Part shown: one piece after another, positions 44,143-52,963 of the stretch
Layout of the letters: each line of letters begins with the position of its first letter
Position numbering within the stretch: position 1 is the stretch's first letter
Source of the DNA: CBDBND01 sp965262665
GTDB taxonomy: Bacteria > Pseudomonadota > Alphaproteobacteria > Rhodospirillales > Rhodospirillaceae
Length of the DNA stretch: 64,000 bases
Direction of reading: 5' to 3'
Assembly: GCA_965262665.1 (NCBI GenBank)
Contig: CBDHFR010000002.1
Location: 620,001-684,000 of the forward strand
Program-made: the position numbers and the translations under genes
The notes under the pieces: model-generated
What the model saw: the letters and a program-made list of their open reading frames with translations, nothing else
Told to the model about the DNA's origin: nothing
Database searches by the model: none

Positions 44143-45321
44143 CGGGGGCTGCGCGCTTTTGCCGAAGCAATGACCGCCGCCTGGTCCGACGAATCCCGCG
44201 CTGTCGAAGGCCGCCCCGACGCCCAGGAAGAGGCGGTAGCACTCTACACCATGCATGCCGCCAAGGGGTTGGAGTGGCCGATCGTCATGCCGGTCAATAC
44301 TATGACGCAGGTTATGGCCCCGGAGAGCGCCGTCACCGATCGTGCAAGCGGCCACTTCTATTGCCCCGTGTTCGGGGTAAGGCCTACCGGGTACGAGGCG
44401 GCCCGTGATGTCGCGAAGGCTGAGCTGGACCGCGAGCGTGTCCGCCTCTGGTATGTTGCTACCACACGGGTGCGTGAACTTCTGATCCTCCCACGTCTGG
44501 ATGTCAGCGCCGGGAAATCGGCCTGGATATCGCTCGTCAATCTGTCGCTGGCGGAGTTGCCGACGCTCGACCTGGATCATCTTTCACTTGAGGTTGGCGT
44601 AGGTGCGGGGGGCCCGGAGAATAAGCAAACGCGTGAGATATTTGCCTCGGAGGCGGCCACTATTATGAATCACCAGCGGAGCATCGTCTGGCTGGCGCCA
44701 AGCCGGGACGAAAGCGCGGCCGGTCCGGTTTTTCAAATGGAGAGGCCGGAGATTCATATGACTGATGCCGACGGCGCGCCGGCAGATAACAGCGTTGCAG
44801 CCACCATCCAGGGCGGGCGCGAACGCGGCCTCATCCTGCACAAGCTCATTGAGGAAGTTCTCACCGGCGAGACGGCGGAGACGATTCCAGACCTCCTTAC
44901 TCGAGCCGAAACCTTGATACGCGCATTGGGACACCCAGTCGAGGACGATCCCGCCCTGGGATTGGCGCCGTCCGAGCTCGCCGGTTGCGTCGTTCGTACC
45001 TTGTTGCTTCCGGATGTTGTCGCCCTGAGGCCAGGCTTGATGGCGGAATTTTCAGTCTATGCCTCTACCCTGACCGACACGCATGAGGAAGCGACGGCAG
45101 GCATTGTCGATGCGATAGCCTTCGACTCGGACGGTGCACCGCAGGTAGTGATCGACTGGAAGAGTGATGTCGACCCTACGCCTGAGACCCTCGACCACTA
45201 TTGCTCCCAGGTCCGCGCCTATCTTGACATGACTAGAGCAGGGCACGGGCTGGTCGTCACGGTAACATCCGGAACTGTCATCCCGGTCATGCGGACGGAA
45301 TCAGTAAGCGCCGCGTCGTGA
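44143..45321 (+). pseudogene. UvrD/AddA-like helicase-nuclease, 5'-truncated
   Basis: Only about 390 C-terminal codons remain. Superfamily 1 motif V-like 'LYTMHAAKGLEWPIVMP' and motif VI-like 'RVRLWYVATTRVRELLILP' are followed by a PD-(D/E)xK nuclease domain: 'GLILHKLIEEVLTGE', 'GIVDAIAFDSDG' and 'VVIDWKSDVDP'. The Walker A half was removed when the IS110 fragment joined at about 44140. ATG 44170 could start a shorter product. Intact proteins of this type resect DNA ends (AddAB) or act in defence. Confidence 0.75.
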
Positions 45322-45324
45322 GAC

Positions 45325-45690
45325 CTGCTTCGGCCTGGGTGATCTGTCTTCCCTCGCCTCGTGCCCTGGTAGCGGTCGTACCATCGATAAAATCTCGCGG
45401 GCACAATACCAATCTTCTCCAACGTCTGGCGTACCGGCAGACGGGATTGCTCGACCAAGCGGATGATTTCCGGTTTATCGGAGGCCGGGTATCTCATTCC
45501 TCGTCTTCTCCATCCGCGATCATGTTTATTGAGCAACCGCAGGTCCAGGGCTTGCTCGGCGACGACTTCCTTCAGCTCCCGCGCCTCCCGCTGAAGGTCC
45601 GTGACCTCGCTGCTCGGCGCTGCACGCGCCGTATCGCCGGAAAGCCGCTTCTTGCCGGCCTCCAGGAACTCCTTGGACTAGCTTTTGTGA
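45325..45690 (-). pseudogene. IS3-family transposase remnant (OrfA end, OrfB start)
   Basis: On the minus strand, 'EVTDLQREARELKEVVAEQAL' is the leucine-zipper end of an IS3-type OrfA. 'RYPASDKPEIIRLVEQSRLPV' and 'RQTLEKIGIVPARFYRWYDRYQ' are the start of OrfB. No DDE domain remains, and both termini are missing. Confidence 0.7.
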
Positions 45691-46028
45691 GGCAACTGAT
45701 GTTGAGTTACAAAGTGAGTTATGTTTTCGGCATGCCTTGGCCTCTCTAGGTTGGCCGGATTGGCGGTTTGTTTTGCCAGGTTGGAGCGTTTATCGCATTT
45801 GTCGCACGCCGGTGTGCATACCAAACTTTTATTGGGGCGGTTTTCAGCATCAATGCGCCGGACCCGTTCCCCAATCCCGCTTGCTGCGGGCAAGACTTTC
45901 TGGAGGCGGGCCCTTTTGTAATGCGGCGTCTTTCAGCCCCGCTGCAGTTCGACCCCTCACCGCCCGGCCCAGGTGGTTATCCCCGTTCTAAGGGAGATGC
46001 TTGCGGAACGGCCCCGCCCACCAGGCTT
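45691..46028. other. Gap without recognisable gene
   Basis: About 340 bases between the IS3 remnant and the inverted-repeat pair. Short open frames exist, but none has protein-like composition or a ribosome site. I see nothing definite. Confidence 0.4.
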
Positions 46029-46150
46029 TGTCAAGTTAACCGGATTCACTCCGAAATCTCGGTAAATTGTCGATGGCTGCCTTACGCAATTTCAATGGCT
46101 TAGCCTCATAGAGAAATGCCGAAAACTGCCTACAATCAGTTAACTTGACA
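46029..46150. repeat. 12-bp perfect inverted repeat pair, about 98 bp apart
   Basis: TGTCAAGTTAAC at 46029-46040 and GTTAACTTGACA at 46139-46150. The 122-bp unit could be a small MITE or solo ends of a deleted element. Just outside, AGTCTGACAACGCCC resembles the IS6 terminal repeat found at 63.7 kb. Confidence 0.5.
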
Positions 46151-47489
46151 ATGCCAGTCTGACAACGCCCTGTGATGCAGTTGCATCGGACCGGTCATAC
46201 TCTTCAGCGGCTTTTTTCGCCTCGGTCTGCTGCGGCTCGAGCGGCTTCAGACGGCACTTCCGCCATGAATCGCCTATATATTCGCAGTGCGTCCTGTTCC
46301 CCTCCTGGACGCAGTCGGGCCAGGCGCAAATCTCCTTCCCGTTGGTGTCTGTCCTGATGGGCGTGCACAGTACGTTGCTTTCGGGTCCTCCGAACATCCT
46401 TACCCAATAGAAGACGTTGGGGTGGTGATAGAGGAAGAGCTTGTGCTCGGTCAGGAGATTGACGATCCACTTGAGCCACTTGGGTATGGCGTCGATGCAG
46501 CGCCTGAGGTCGACTCCGGCTCCGAGCGGATTCTCCGCGTGGATGATCCCGTTCAGTCGATCGTAGACGCTGACCAGCCTGTCTTGCGTCAGGAAATCCT
46601 GCGCGTCTCCCCTGGGTTCGGGGTAGTACCGTGCATGGATGGCTTTGAGGTCCGTCATGATCTTCTTGACGTTCCAGGCCTTGCGTAGTTGGTCCTGAGA
46701 CTTGCGCCAGGCGTCCTTGTTGGAAACCAGGGAGCTGAACATGATCAGTTCCAGAATCATCCGCAGCTGAAGGCAAACCGACTCCACGCGGGTCTGGTTG
46801 ATGATGCCGGGCATGTCCATCAAGCCTTCGATGGCGTCCACTTTGAGCTTGATCTGCTCCATGAGCTCGGAGTACTGCTGGACGTCCAGTTCCTCGGCCT
46901 GCTTCATCCGCCATCCGCAATTCGTGCAGGCGATGTCCCATCCCCATCCGTGCAGGTCGGTTCCCTGCAGTTCGAGCATGTCGTCCCCGCAGTCCGGACA
47001 GGTCCGGTAGACGCTCCCGTCGGTGCCCTTGACCGGTTCGTTGGAGCCGAAGTTCAGGCTCATGATCGAACCGTCGAACCGGGGTATCTGGCCGCACTGG
47101 GGGCAGGGTTTCGTGGGCGCGATGCCCGACATCATATAGTCAAACGCGGCCTCCGGATGGCCGCGCGGACATTCCCCGCGAGGCTGCTCATCCTTGGATT
47201 TAATGAAAACCGGTGATGCTTGCTCAGGGGATCTCATACCCAGGCACCGGGCGATGTTCTCGATGCTCTGCCCGGTCAACCGGTATTTTCGTTTGCGCAA
47301 TGCGCCGGTTGCATCCGGGACATCCAGGCTGAGCAGGTCGCCTGCGCGGTGCCGCTCGGTATCCCGGTTCGCGAGATACCAGCAGACCCGCCCGTAGGAT
47401 TCGGGGTCAGCCGTGTGCAAGAGCTGCTCAAGGGGCGGTGCGCTGTGGGCTCTGGCACGCTTTCTCGTCTTATTCTTCCTAGCCATTCC
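46140..47489 (-). CDS. Zinc-ribbon protein of unknown function
   Basis: About 449 residues from ATG 47489 (MARKNKTRKRARA), chosen for AAGGG five bases upstream; the frame is open further up but looks non-coding. The basic N-terminus is followed by 'RGECPRGHPEAAF', 'KPCPQCGQIPRF', 'RTCPDCGDDML' and 'IACTNCGWRM', i.e. three to four C-x2-C pairs forming zinc ribbons. The C-terminal half is helical, with a final 'CAWPDCVQEGNRTHC' cluster. I do not recognise the family; nucleic-acid binding is plausible. It lies alone between decayed genes, so its being intact is notable. Confidence 0.6.
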   Translation of the reverse strand, partial: GMARKNKTRKRARAHSAPPLEQLLHTADPESYGRVCWYLANRDTERHRAGDLLSLDVPDATGALRKRKYRLTGQSIENIARCLGMRSPEQASPVFIKSKDEQPRGECPRGHPEAAFDYMMSGIAPTKPCPQCGQIPRFDGSIMSLNFGSNEPVKGTDGSVYRTCPDCGDDMLELQGTDLHGWGWDIACTNCGWRMKQAEELDVQQYSELMEQIKLKVDAIEGLMDMPGIINQTRVESVCLQLRMILELIMFSSLVSNKDAWRKSQDQLRKAWNVKKIMTDLKAIHARYYPEPRGDAQDFLTQDRLVSVYDRLNGIIHAENPLGAGVDLRRCIDAIPKWLKWIVNLLTEHKLFLYHHPNVFYWVRMFGGPESNVLCTPIRTDTNGKEICAWPDCVQEGNRTHCEYIGDSWRKCRLKPLEPQQTEAKKAAEEYDRSDATASQGVVRLALSS

Positions 47490-47952
47490 GGCCCTTTTCA
47501 TCGGGGTCACGACGACAGTATTCGGGCTTGAGAAGCTGACTTCTACATGACTCTCTCGTCGCGAAGATGCCCAGCACGCGACGCCGGCAGTTTCGTTCAA
47601 TTTTCCGTCCGCGGTTATGCGGAACGCTGTGCCCACTCGGTCGGAGTAGGGACAATCGCCAAGGCACCGTCCCAGCCAACCCGACACACACAGTCGCACG
47701 TCGGTCTCGCGCAACTGCAAGCCGCCGCCGTCGGAGGTGATGGGCCGGTCGTCGAAACGACCGATGAAACGACGTGCGACAAGGCCGTGAACCCGAACTT
47801 GTGCAAGTGTCCGCTGCGTTGTCACGAGACCTCGCGGTCGAGGTATTGTAAGTGATTGATTCGTGACATCAGCCGTCAAATCGACGTCCCGTTCCTTTTT
47901 TTGGCGAGATATTCGAGCTGGATGACCCATTGCATTAGTATTGATTGATCAA
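47490..47952. other. Gap upstream of the zinc-ribbon gene
   Basis: About 460 bases. The zinc-ribbon frame stays open here without a ribosome site or protein-like sequence. TTGATTGATCAATCAA at 47941-47956 is a 16-base perfect palindrome overlapping the end of the coupling-protein fragment, possibly a regulator site. Confidence 0.35.
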
Positions 47953-48240
47953 TCAACGCCTGTTGCGATCAGGAGGGTCTCGGCCTGAAGCCCGAGCTAC
48001 ATCGAGCGGGTTCAGGAGCACGTCGCGTTCGGCATCGAAGAAGGATTGGGTATAGCTGCCCATCTTGTCGTAGATGACGCAGCGCTCACCGTGGGCGCGG
48101 ATCTGTTCCACCAGATCGGCGATCAGCACGGTTTTGCCCGCCCCGGCGGTGCCCGAGACGATGGTGTGCTGGGTCTCGGCCCGCTTTGGATAGGGCACGC
48201 CTGCGATCTCATAGGGTTTACCGCCGGACGGCGCCATTAG
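47953..48240 (-). pseudogene. Type IV coupling protein (TraD/VirD4-like), N-proximal fragment
   Basis: 'YEIAGVPYPKRAETQHTIV' then Walker A 'SGTAGAGKTVLIADLVEQI', 'RCVIYDKMGSYTQSFFD' and 'VLLNPLDVA' match the DNA-binding ATPase of conjugative coupling proteins. The 5' end is cut at about 48240, where an inversely oriented piece of the same kind of gene begins, and the 3' end is also lost. Confidence 0.75.
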
Positions 48241-48244
48241 CCGC

Positions 48245-48420
48245 CACGCACGGCGGTGGATCCTCGACGAATTGCCCACCTTGCATCAGGTGCCGAGTTT
48301 GCAGCCGGGTCTTGCCGAGAGCCGCCAGTTCGGCGGCTGCTTCGTGCTTGGCATCCAGGTTTCTTGGGCGCTGCGCGATCTCTACGGCCGCAATGGCGCT
48401 GAGACCATCTCCGGGCTCTG
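48245..48420 (+). pseudogene. Type IV coupling protein (TraD-like), distal fragment
   Basis: 'RRWILDELPTLHQVP' with the Walker B-type 'ILDELP' is followed by 'SLQPGLAESRQFGGCFVLG' and 'ALRDLYGRNGAETISGLCG', the conserved C-terminal half of TraD-type ATPases. It lies head-to-head with the N-proximal fragment, showing an inversion within a former conjugation gene. Confidence 0.75.
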
Positions 48421-48571
48421 CGGCAACACAGCGCTGGCAATGGTCTTTAAGCTGCTCTTAGGCGCCAAGAAAAACCGGAGCCGGCTGGACGGGTCTTCAG
48501 ACCATCTCGCCGAGGTCATTCAGGGTGTGGCGTTCAAAGCCTGCATCAAGCAAAACCAATGCGCCGCCTGA
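48421..48571 (+). pseudogene. IS256-family transposase, C-terminal fragment
   Basis: 'ALAMVFKLLLGAKKNRSRL' then 'HLAEVIQGVAFKACI' resembles the last 45 residues of mutator/IS256-type transposases. It is fused to the TraD fragment without a visible IS end. Confidence 0.55.
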
Positions 48572-48827
48572 CCAGCCCATCACCAATTGTTGCCCATGGC
48601 TCCGATCGGAAAACTAATTCCTTGCCGTCTGTTGATTTTGAGGAGTCACGGTGCCCGCACCAATTAACAAGCATCAGCCCGCATTTTAGGTCCAGCTGTT
48701 CTCTGGAATGCTCACGAAGTTCCGCTCGTTCTCCAATATTACGTGGTAACCAATGTGGGCCCTTTAACAACGTATTCAAAAAATACTATTTTTATCAAAC
48801 AGTTAGAATGTATTCTCTTAGGATTAC
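48572..48827. other. Right margin of the island, no gene seen
   Basis: 256 AT-richer bases between the IS256 fragment and the IS630 right half. The right attachment site should be here or at 48828. I see no repeat shared with the left junction near 20879. Confidence 0.4.
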
Positions 48828-49429
48828 CCGGCAGCACGCGTGGTTTGGCGCCAACGTCAGGCCCGGCTCCCGGCCCATCCCGAGCGGGTCGGCAGGATCG
48901 TGTTCCTTGACGAAACAAGTATCAATACCAAAATGGCGCGCCTGCGGGGGCGCTGTCCCAGCGGCCAGCGGATGGTTGCCGCCATTCCCCATGGTCATTG
49001 GAAAACCATGACCTTCATTGCCGGATTGCGCGGTGACGGCCTGACCGCGCCCTGGGTGCCCTGATTTGATCGAGGGCGCCATGGACGGTGATGCATTCGA
49101 GCAGTACATCAAAACGCAACGCGCCCCGACCCTTCAAAAAGGCGCTGTTGTTGTCCCCGGCAATCTGCCGGCCGACAAACGCGACGGTGCCAGGCGGGCG
49201 GTTGAAAAGCGGGGCGCATGGCTTTTGTTCCTGCCGCCCTATGCGCCGGACTTCAACCCGATCGAGCTCGCATTTTCAAAGTTCAAAGCTCACATGAAGC
49301 GCTTAAAACCCCGCACCATCGATGATCTGTGGAAAGCCGCCGGTAACGTCTGCGGCCTCTTCAATCACGAGCACTGCAGGAACTTCTTGGTTGCTGACGG
49401 CTATGCGTCAGAATAAATCGGAAATGCTT
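48828..49429 (+). mobile_element. IS630-family element, right half
   Basis: Carries the catalytic half of the transposase whose first half is at 20518-20879 and ends next to TA 49430-49431. The combined length with the left half is about 1048 bp, normal for IS630. The citE-like coding sequence resumes directly after the TA. Confidence 0.85.
48834..49416 (+). pseudogene. IS630 transposase, C-terminal half
   Basis: 'ARVVWRQRQARLPAHPERV' then 'GRIVFLDETSINTKMARLRGR' with the first catalytic Asp. A frameshift at about 49062 (an extra T in GTGCCCTGATTTG) separates it from 'LIEGAMDGDAFEQYI', 'GNLPADKRDGARRAV' and 'PPYAPDFNPIELAFSKFK' with the final Glu. Confidence 0.8.
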
Positions 49430-49431
49430 TA

Positions 49432-49586
49432 GCATTGCCGCTTTTGATATGCCGTATATTCATCATACGGACGTGTCAGGATTTGAGGATCACCTCGAAC
49501 AGTCCAAATATCTCGGCTTCACCGGCTGCTGCGCCATGAATTCAGATCAGGCAACGCAGATCAATGAGGTGTTTGGAGGCGTGTAG
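49432..49586 (+). pseudogene. CitE-like lyase, 3' part
   Basis: The frame continues exactly from 20433 (codon A|GC). It encodes 'IAAFDMPYIHHTDVSGFE', then 'SKYLGFTGCCAMNSDQATQINEVF', the conserved CitE end (ARxLGFxGK..IHPxQ...N..F). The missing G-K and H-P residues ('GCCAMNS') are a departure from the consensus. It is separated from its 5' part by about 29 kb. Confidence 0.85.
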
Positions 49587-49596
49587 CGCCAGCCTT

Positions 49597-50731
49597 TCAC
49601 TCTGCGGCGGCTTCGATCTTTTGGCCAGGAGGGATCAGCGGCACCGCCGGCACGGGCCAATTCTTCATTCCCTGACGGGACGGACTGGGAATGGCATAGG
49701 CCATGCGCGTTCTTGTCTCGTATAGTTTTTTCAAATCCATGCGCCAGCCGCGTGCTTCCCACTCCTTAATTTTCTTGCGGTAAATCATCAAGAGGTCGTC
49801 CGCCGGTACGATCATCTCGCAAGTGTCCACTGGCGGCGGTAACTCCGGAGCCAGTTGTTCCAGCACCACTCTGTCCTCTTTCGCTACGTTCCAAAGGCGT
49901 TCGTGAAATCTTTCATCCATCTCCGGCTCTAAAGCAGTGTTTCTGATGCTGACTAAAAAATAATTGCAGGTTCTACTCGTCGATGGGTGTGGTGTAGAGA
50001 TAGAGCCGCATTTGCTTGCCTGGGCCGAAATTGATCTCCGTCCAGGTTTGGGCCACGGCGACAAAACCTAACCCTGCATCTCGTTTACCCTCTTGCTTGA
50101 CCTGTTCGCCAATTTTTTCATCGGACGAAGCCGGCGAGTAAAACTCGGTCATTGCACCGGCGCCCCATTTGTCTTCCTTGATGTCGAACTTGGGCACCTG
50201 ATAGTCGGGCCGTTCACCTTTGAAGCCCATAGTGCCGTGTACGTACTCCACATGCGACGGGTCTGCCTGGTTCTCCACCAGTCGCTGGTAGTTCACTTTC
50301 CATGCATATTTGAGATGCACGATGCGGTAGCCGTCGCCCCCATAGTTGGGAATGGGGGTGATGGGCGGTCGCTCTTCCTCCAGCAGGTCGCCCAGGAAGG
50401 CAAACACCAAGCCGTATTTTTCGACCGTGGGATAGGCGTCGATCCGAGCGTTTCTCGGTACGCCCGCTTCGGGACCCAGGGATGGGATGCGCTCGCAATC
50501 GCCATCACCGTTGAACGTCCAGCCGTGATAGGGACACTCTACACAATTGCCCTTGTGCCGGCCATCGGCAAGCGAACCGCCCCGATGAATGCAGATGTTA
50601 CTGATACAGCGGGCTTCGCCCTCATCATCACGGAAGACAACGAAGTCCTGATCCAGCATCCGCACCTTAGAGAGTTCGCCAGGCTTTACGTTCTCCGCAA
50701 GGTCAACCGGATACCAAAAATTGATGAACAT
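49597..50731 (-). pseudogene. Rieske non-haem iron oxygenase alpha subunit, frameshifted
   Basis: From ATG 50731 the Rieske [2Fe-2S] ligands are clear: 'CIHRGGSL' and 'CPYHGW' 17 residues on. The mononuclear iron site is in 'NQADPSHVEYVHG'. At 'TTPIDE' (about 49975) the frame breaks with TAG; 'RTCNYFLVSIRNTALEPEM', 'DRVVLEQLAPELP' and 'RGWRMDLKKL' continue in another frame, completing about 380 residues, the family's usual length. Two missing bases explain the shift. Such enzymes hydroxylate or demethylate aromatic or sterol-like compounds with a separate reductase, not found nearby. Confidence 0.85.
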
Positions 50732-50750
50732 GAACGTTGATCCCTGAGAT

Positions 50751-51791
50751 CTACATTCCTACGTCCGACACGCCAAAGACCGAACCCTTGCCGCCGGGTC
50801 CACCTCCACCTTTTTCTCGTTTGGTGTCGATGACTTTCTTTGAATACGACCATGTGTTTTCGTTTTCAGCTAAGCCTTTCCATTCCTTTGGCGCTTCTAA
50901 GTACTTGGGATAATGCTTTTCCGTATAGTCTCGGACGTATTTGGGCAGATCATCCACCCCATTCTTGAATTTGAAGGACTGAGAATGGTAAACCATGTGC
51001 CCCAATCGATTGCCCATCTCCATGAACGGCAACCACATACCGTTGCGCGCCCAAGCGGTATGATTGGACGCTGAGGTGATGTCAGGGTCAGCCACTTCCG
51101 TCAAGCTGCTGGAGATCGCCCATAACTCACAGGACTGGTACACGTCTTGCTGTGAGTGAAGCGGATATTCTTTGCGGCTGATGGGATTCTTTTGCGCCCG
51201 GAACACATCGATCTGAAAAACGATACGGTCGCCGACAATGACGTGATCAAACGGTGGTTCGATAAATCCGCCACTGACTCGTGAAATGCGATTGACGGGG
51301 TCGTTGAGAATATGCACCACCTCGACGGTTCGGCCGGTCACCGGATTGGTCCAGGTGTCGAGAATTTCTCCAGTCTCGGGATCCATATAGTAAAGCACTT
51401 CGCGGTGATGAAAGTTCCACACACCATCACCTTGATAGTCAAGCCGTGTGGCCCCGATCCCGTATGTTTGAAAAGCCAGGTAGTTGGCTTCGCCTGGCAC
51501 CCACATCCACGCCTTGCCACCAAATCCACCGATCACGTCTTTACCCGACAGATCGGCCTGAATTTTCAACAATATTCTGAGGTTAGTTTCCGAATCCATG
51601 GAGTCGAAATCGGCCGGAACACCAGTATGGGAATCGGCCTTCGCACCGTTTGAGGACAGTGTCGCCGCCAAGCCAGCGGCGCCCAGTCCCGCGCTTCCCA
51701 GCATAGACCTGCGGCTCATCGATGAGGCGATCGGGTTAAAGGTATCAGACAGCAGAGGCGGGCGGGCAGCGGGATTGTCGTCATGGGTCAT
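50751..51791 (-). CDS. DUF1838 family protein with Tat signal
   Basis: About 346 residues from ATG 51791; GAAGGGA lies about 11 bases upstream. The leader 'SRRSMLGSAGLGAAGLAATL' is a twin-arginine signal set after about 25 residues; ATG 51719 would place it at the very start. The body has 'RVSGGFIEPPFDHVIVGDRI', 'SNHTAWARNGMWLPFMEMG' and a C-terminal 'WKGLAENENTWSYSKKVI', the DUF1838 pattern. Its function is unknown. It is 19 bases upstream of the Rieske gene on the same strand, a pairing that suggests shared catabolism. Confidence 0.8.
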   Translation of the reverse strand: MTHDDNPAARPPLLSDTFNPIASSMSRRSMLGSAGLGAAGLAATLSSNGAKADSHTGVPADFDSMDSETNLRILLKIQADLSGKDVIGGFGGKAWMWVPGEANYLAFQTYGIGATRLDYQGDGVWNFHHREVLYYMDPETGEILDTWTNPVTGRTVEVVHILNDPVNRISRVSGGFIEPPFDHVIVGDRIVFQIDVFRAQKNPISRKEYPLHSQQDVYQSCELWAISSSLTEVADPDITSASNHTAWARNGMWLPFMEMGNRLGHMVYHSQSFKFKNGVDDLPKYVRDYTEKHYPKYLEAPKEWKGLAENENTWSYSKKVIDTKREKGGGGPGGKGSVFGVSDVGM

Positions 51792-51974
51792 GATCAAGAG
51801 GTCCCTTCAACAGAAGACGGTTTCTTGGATGGAGTCATATCAAGCAATGACCAAACAACGGGCCGTCCTCGATAAAGTGTCCGACTGGCGGGCGAGAAAG
51901 CCGGATGACCCATTGCCTTAAGCCTGGTGTCATCCTTAAGTTTCAGCACAGTCAAGGAACGGGAGATCCAACAC

Positions 51975-52937
51975 ATGAAAAATCTATCGACCGGCGCGTT
52001 GCTCGCACTAAGCGGCTTTATTTTAGTACTGAGTCCGGACCGCCTAGCGGCTCAGGTTGCGTCTCTATCTCCCGGTGCGGTATTCCGGGACTGCGATACC
52101 TGTCCTGAAATGGTTGTAATTTCGCCGGCCAGTTTCGAAATGGGTTCAGACCGTCTTAACCAGATGCGCGACAATGAGGTGCGGCCCGAGGGCCCCATTC
52201 GTGCCGTTACCATCGCAGCACCATTTGCCGCGGGACGATTTGAAATAACAAAAGCTGACTACGCGCGGTTTATAGCTGCCACCGGATACACACCGGCTCA
52301 AAAATGCATCACCTGGGGCGGACGCGATCCGGTCGATGGCGTCACTTGGCTGGACCCAAGACTGGGCCGGCCGCCAGCAGACGATGAACCTGTGGTCTGC
52401 GTCGACTGGAATGACACCAAGGCCTTTGTCGGGTGGCTTGCCGAGATGACAGGGCAACCCTATCGCTTGTTATCGGAAGCCGAGTGGGAATATGTCGCCA
52501 AGGCTGGTTCGCCTGCCACCTGGCCCTGGGGCGAAGACGAAACGCGGATATGTGAGTTTGGCAACGTTTTCGATCAAACCGGTATGCAAGAACCACGAGC
52601 GACACTCAATTCAAATGCAAACGCCACAGCTGCCCAATGTGATGACGGTCATATGCTGGTGGCGCCAGTTGGTCAGTTCCTGCCCAACGCGTTCGGACTT
52701 TACGATACCATCGGCAATGTCTGGGAATGGGTGGAGGATTGTTCCCCAATGCTCTATCCGGCGGAGCCCGTTGATGGGTCGGCCTATCAGGTCGACGGTG
52801 AATGTGAGAAACGCGCAGTGCGCAGCGGCAGCTGGCGCTCGCGCCTTAGCCGGCAACAGCCGACCTTCCGTGGCCGTGATCCTGAGGACTGGGCCTACTA
52901 CATGTTTGGCTTTCGGGTGGCGCGGGACTTGAATTGA
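51975..52937 (+). CDS. Formylglycine-generating-enzyme-like (SUMF1) secreted protein
   Basis: About 320 residues from ATG 51975 with a signal peptide (MKNLSTGALLALSGFILVL...AAQ). The FGE-sulfatase fold shows 'MVVISPASFEMGSDR', 'FEITKADYARFIAATGY', 'PVVCVDWNDTKAF'-like, 'RLLSEAEWEYVAKAG', 'NAFGLYDTIGNVWEWVED' and 'FGFRVARDL'. The active-site Cys pair of true FGE is absent ('RSGSWRSRLSRQQPTFRGR' in that place), so it is unlikely to make formylglycine. Many such proteins act as binding or accessory modules. It is transcribed away from DUF1838 and convergently with the autotransporter. Confidence 0.85.
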   Translation: MKNLSTGALLALSGFILVLSPDRLAAQVASLSPGAVFRDCDTCPEMVVISPASFEMGSDRLNQMRDNEVRPEGPIRAVTIAAPFAAGRFEITKADYARFIAATGYTPAQKCITWGGRDPVDGVTWLDPRLGRPPADDEPVVCVDWNDTKAFVGWLAEMTGQPYRLLSEAEWEYVAKAGSPATWPWGEDETRICEFGNVFDQTGMQEPRATLNSNANATAAQCDDGHMLVAPVGQFLPNAFGLYDTIGNVWEWVEDCSPMLYPAEPVDGSAYQVDGECEKRAVRSGSWRSRLSRQQPTFRGRDPEDWAYYMFGFRVARDLN

Positions 52938-52963
52938 GATTTATTAGGTCAGTTTGATTTCAG

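Noticed and set aside
47490..47930. Extended N-terminus of the zinc-ribbon protein
   Set aside because: The frame is open but reads unlike protein, and the ribosome site lies before ATG 47489.
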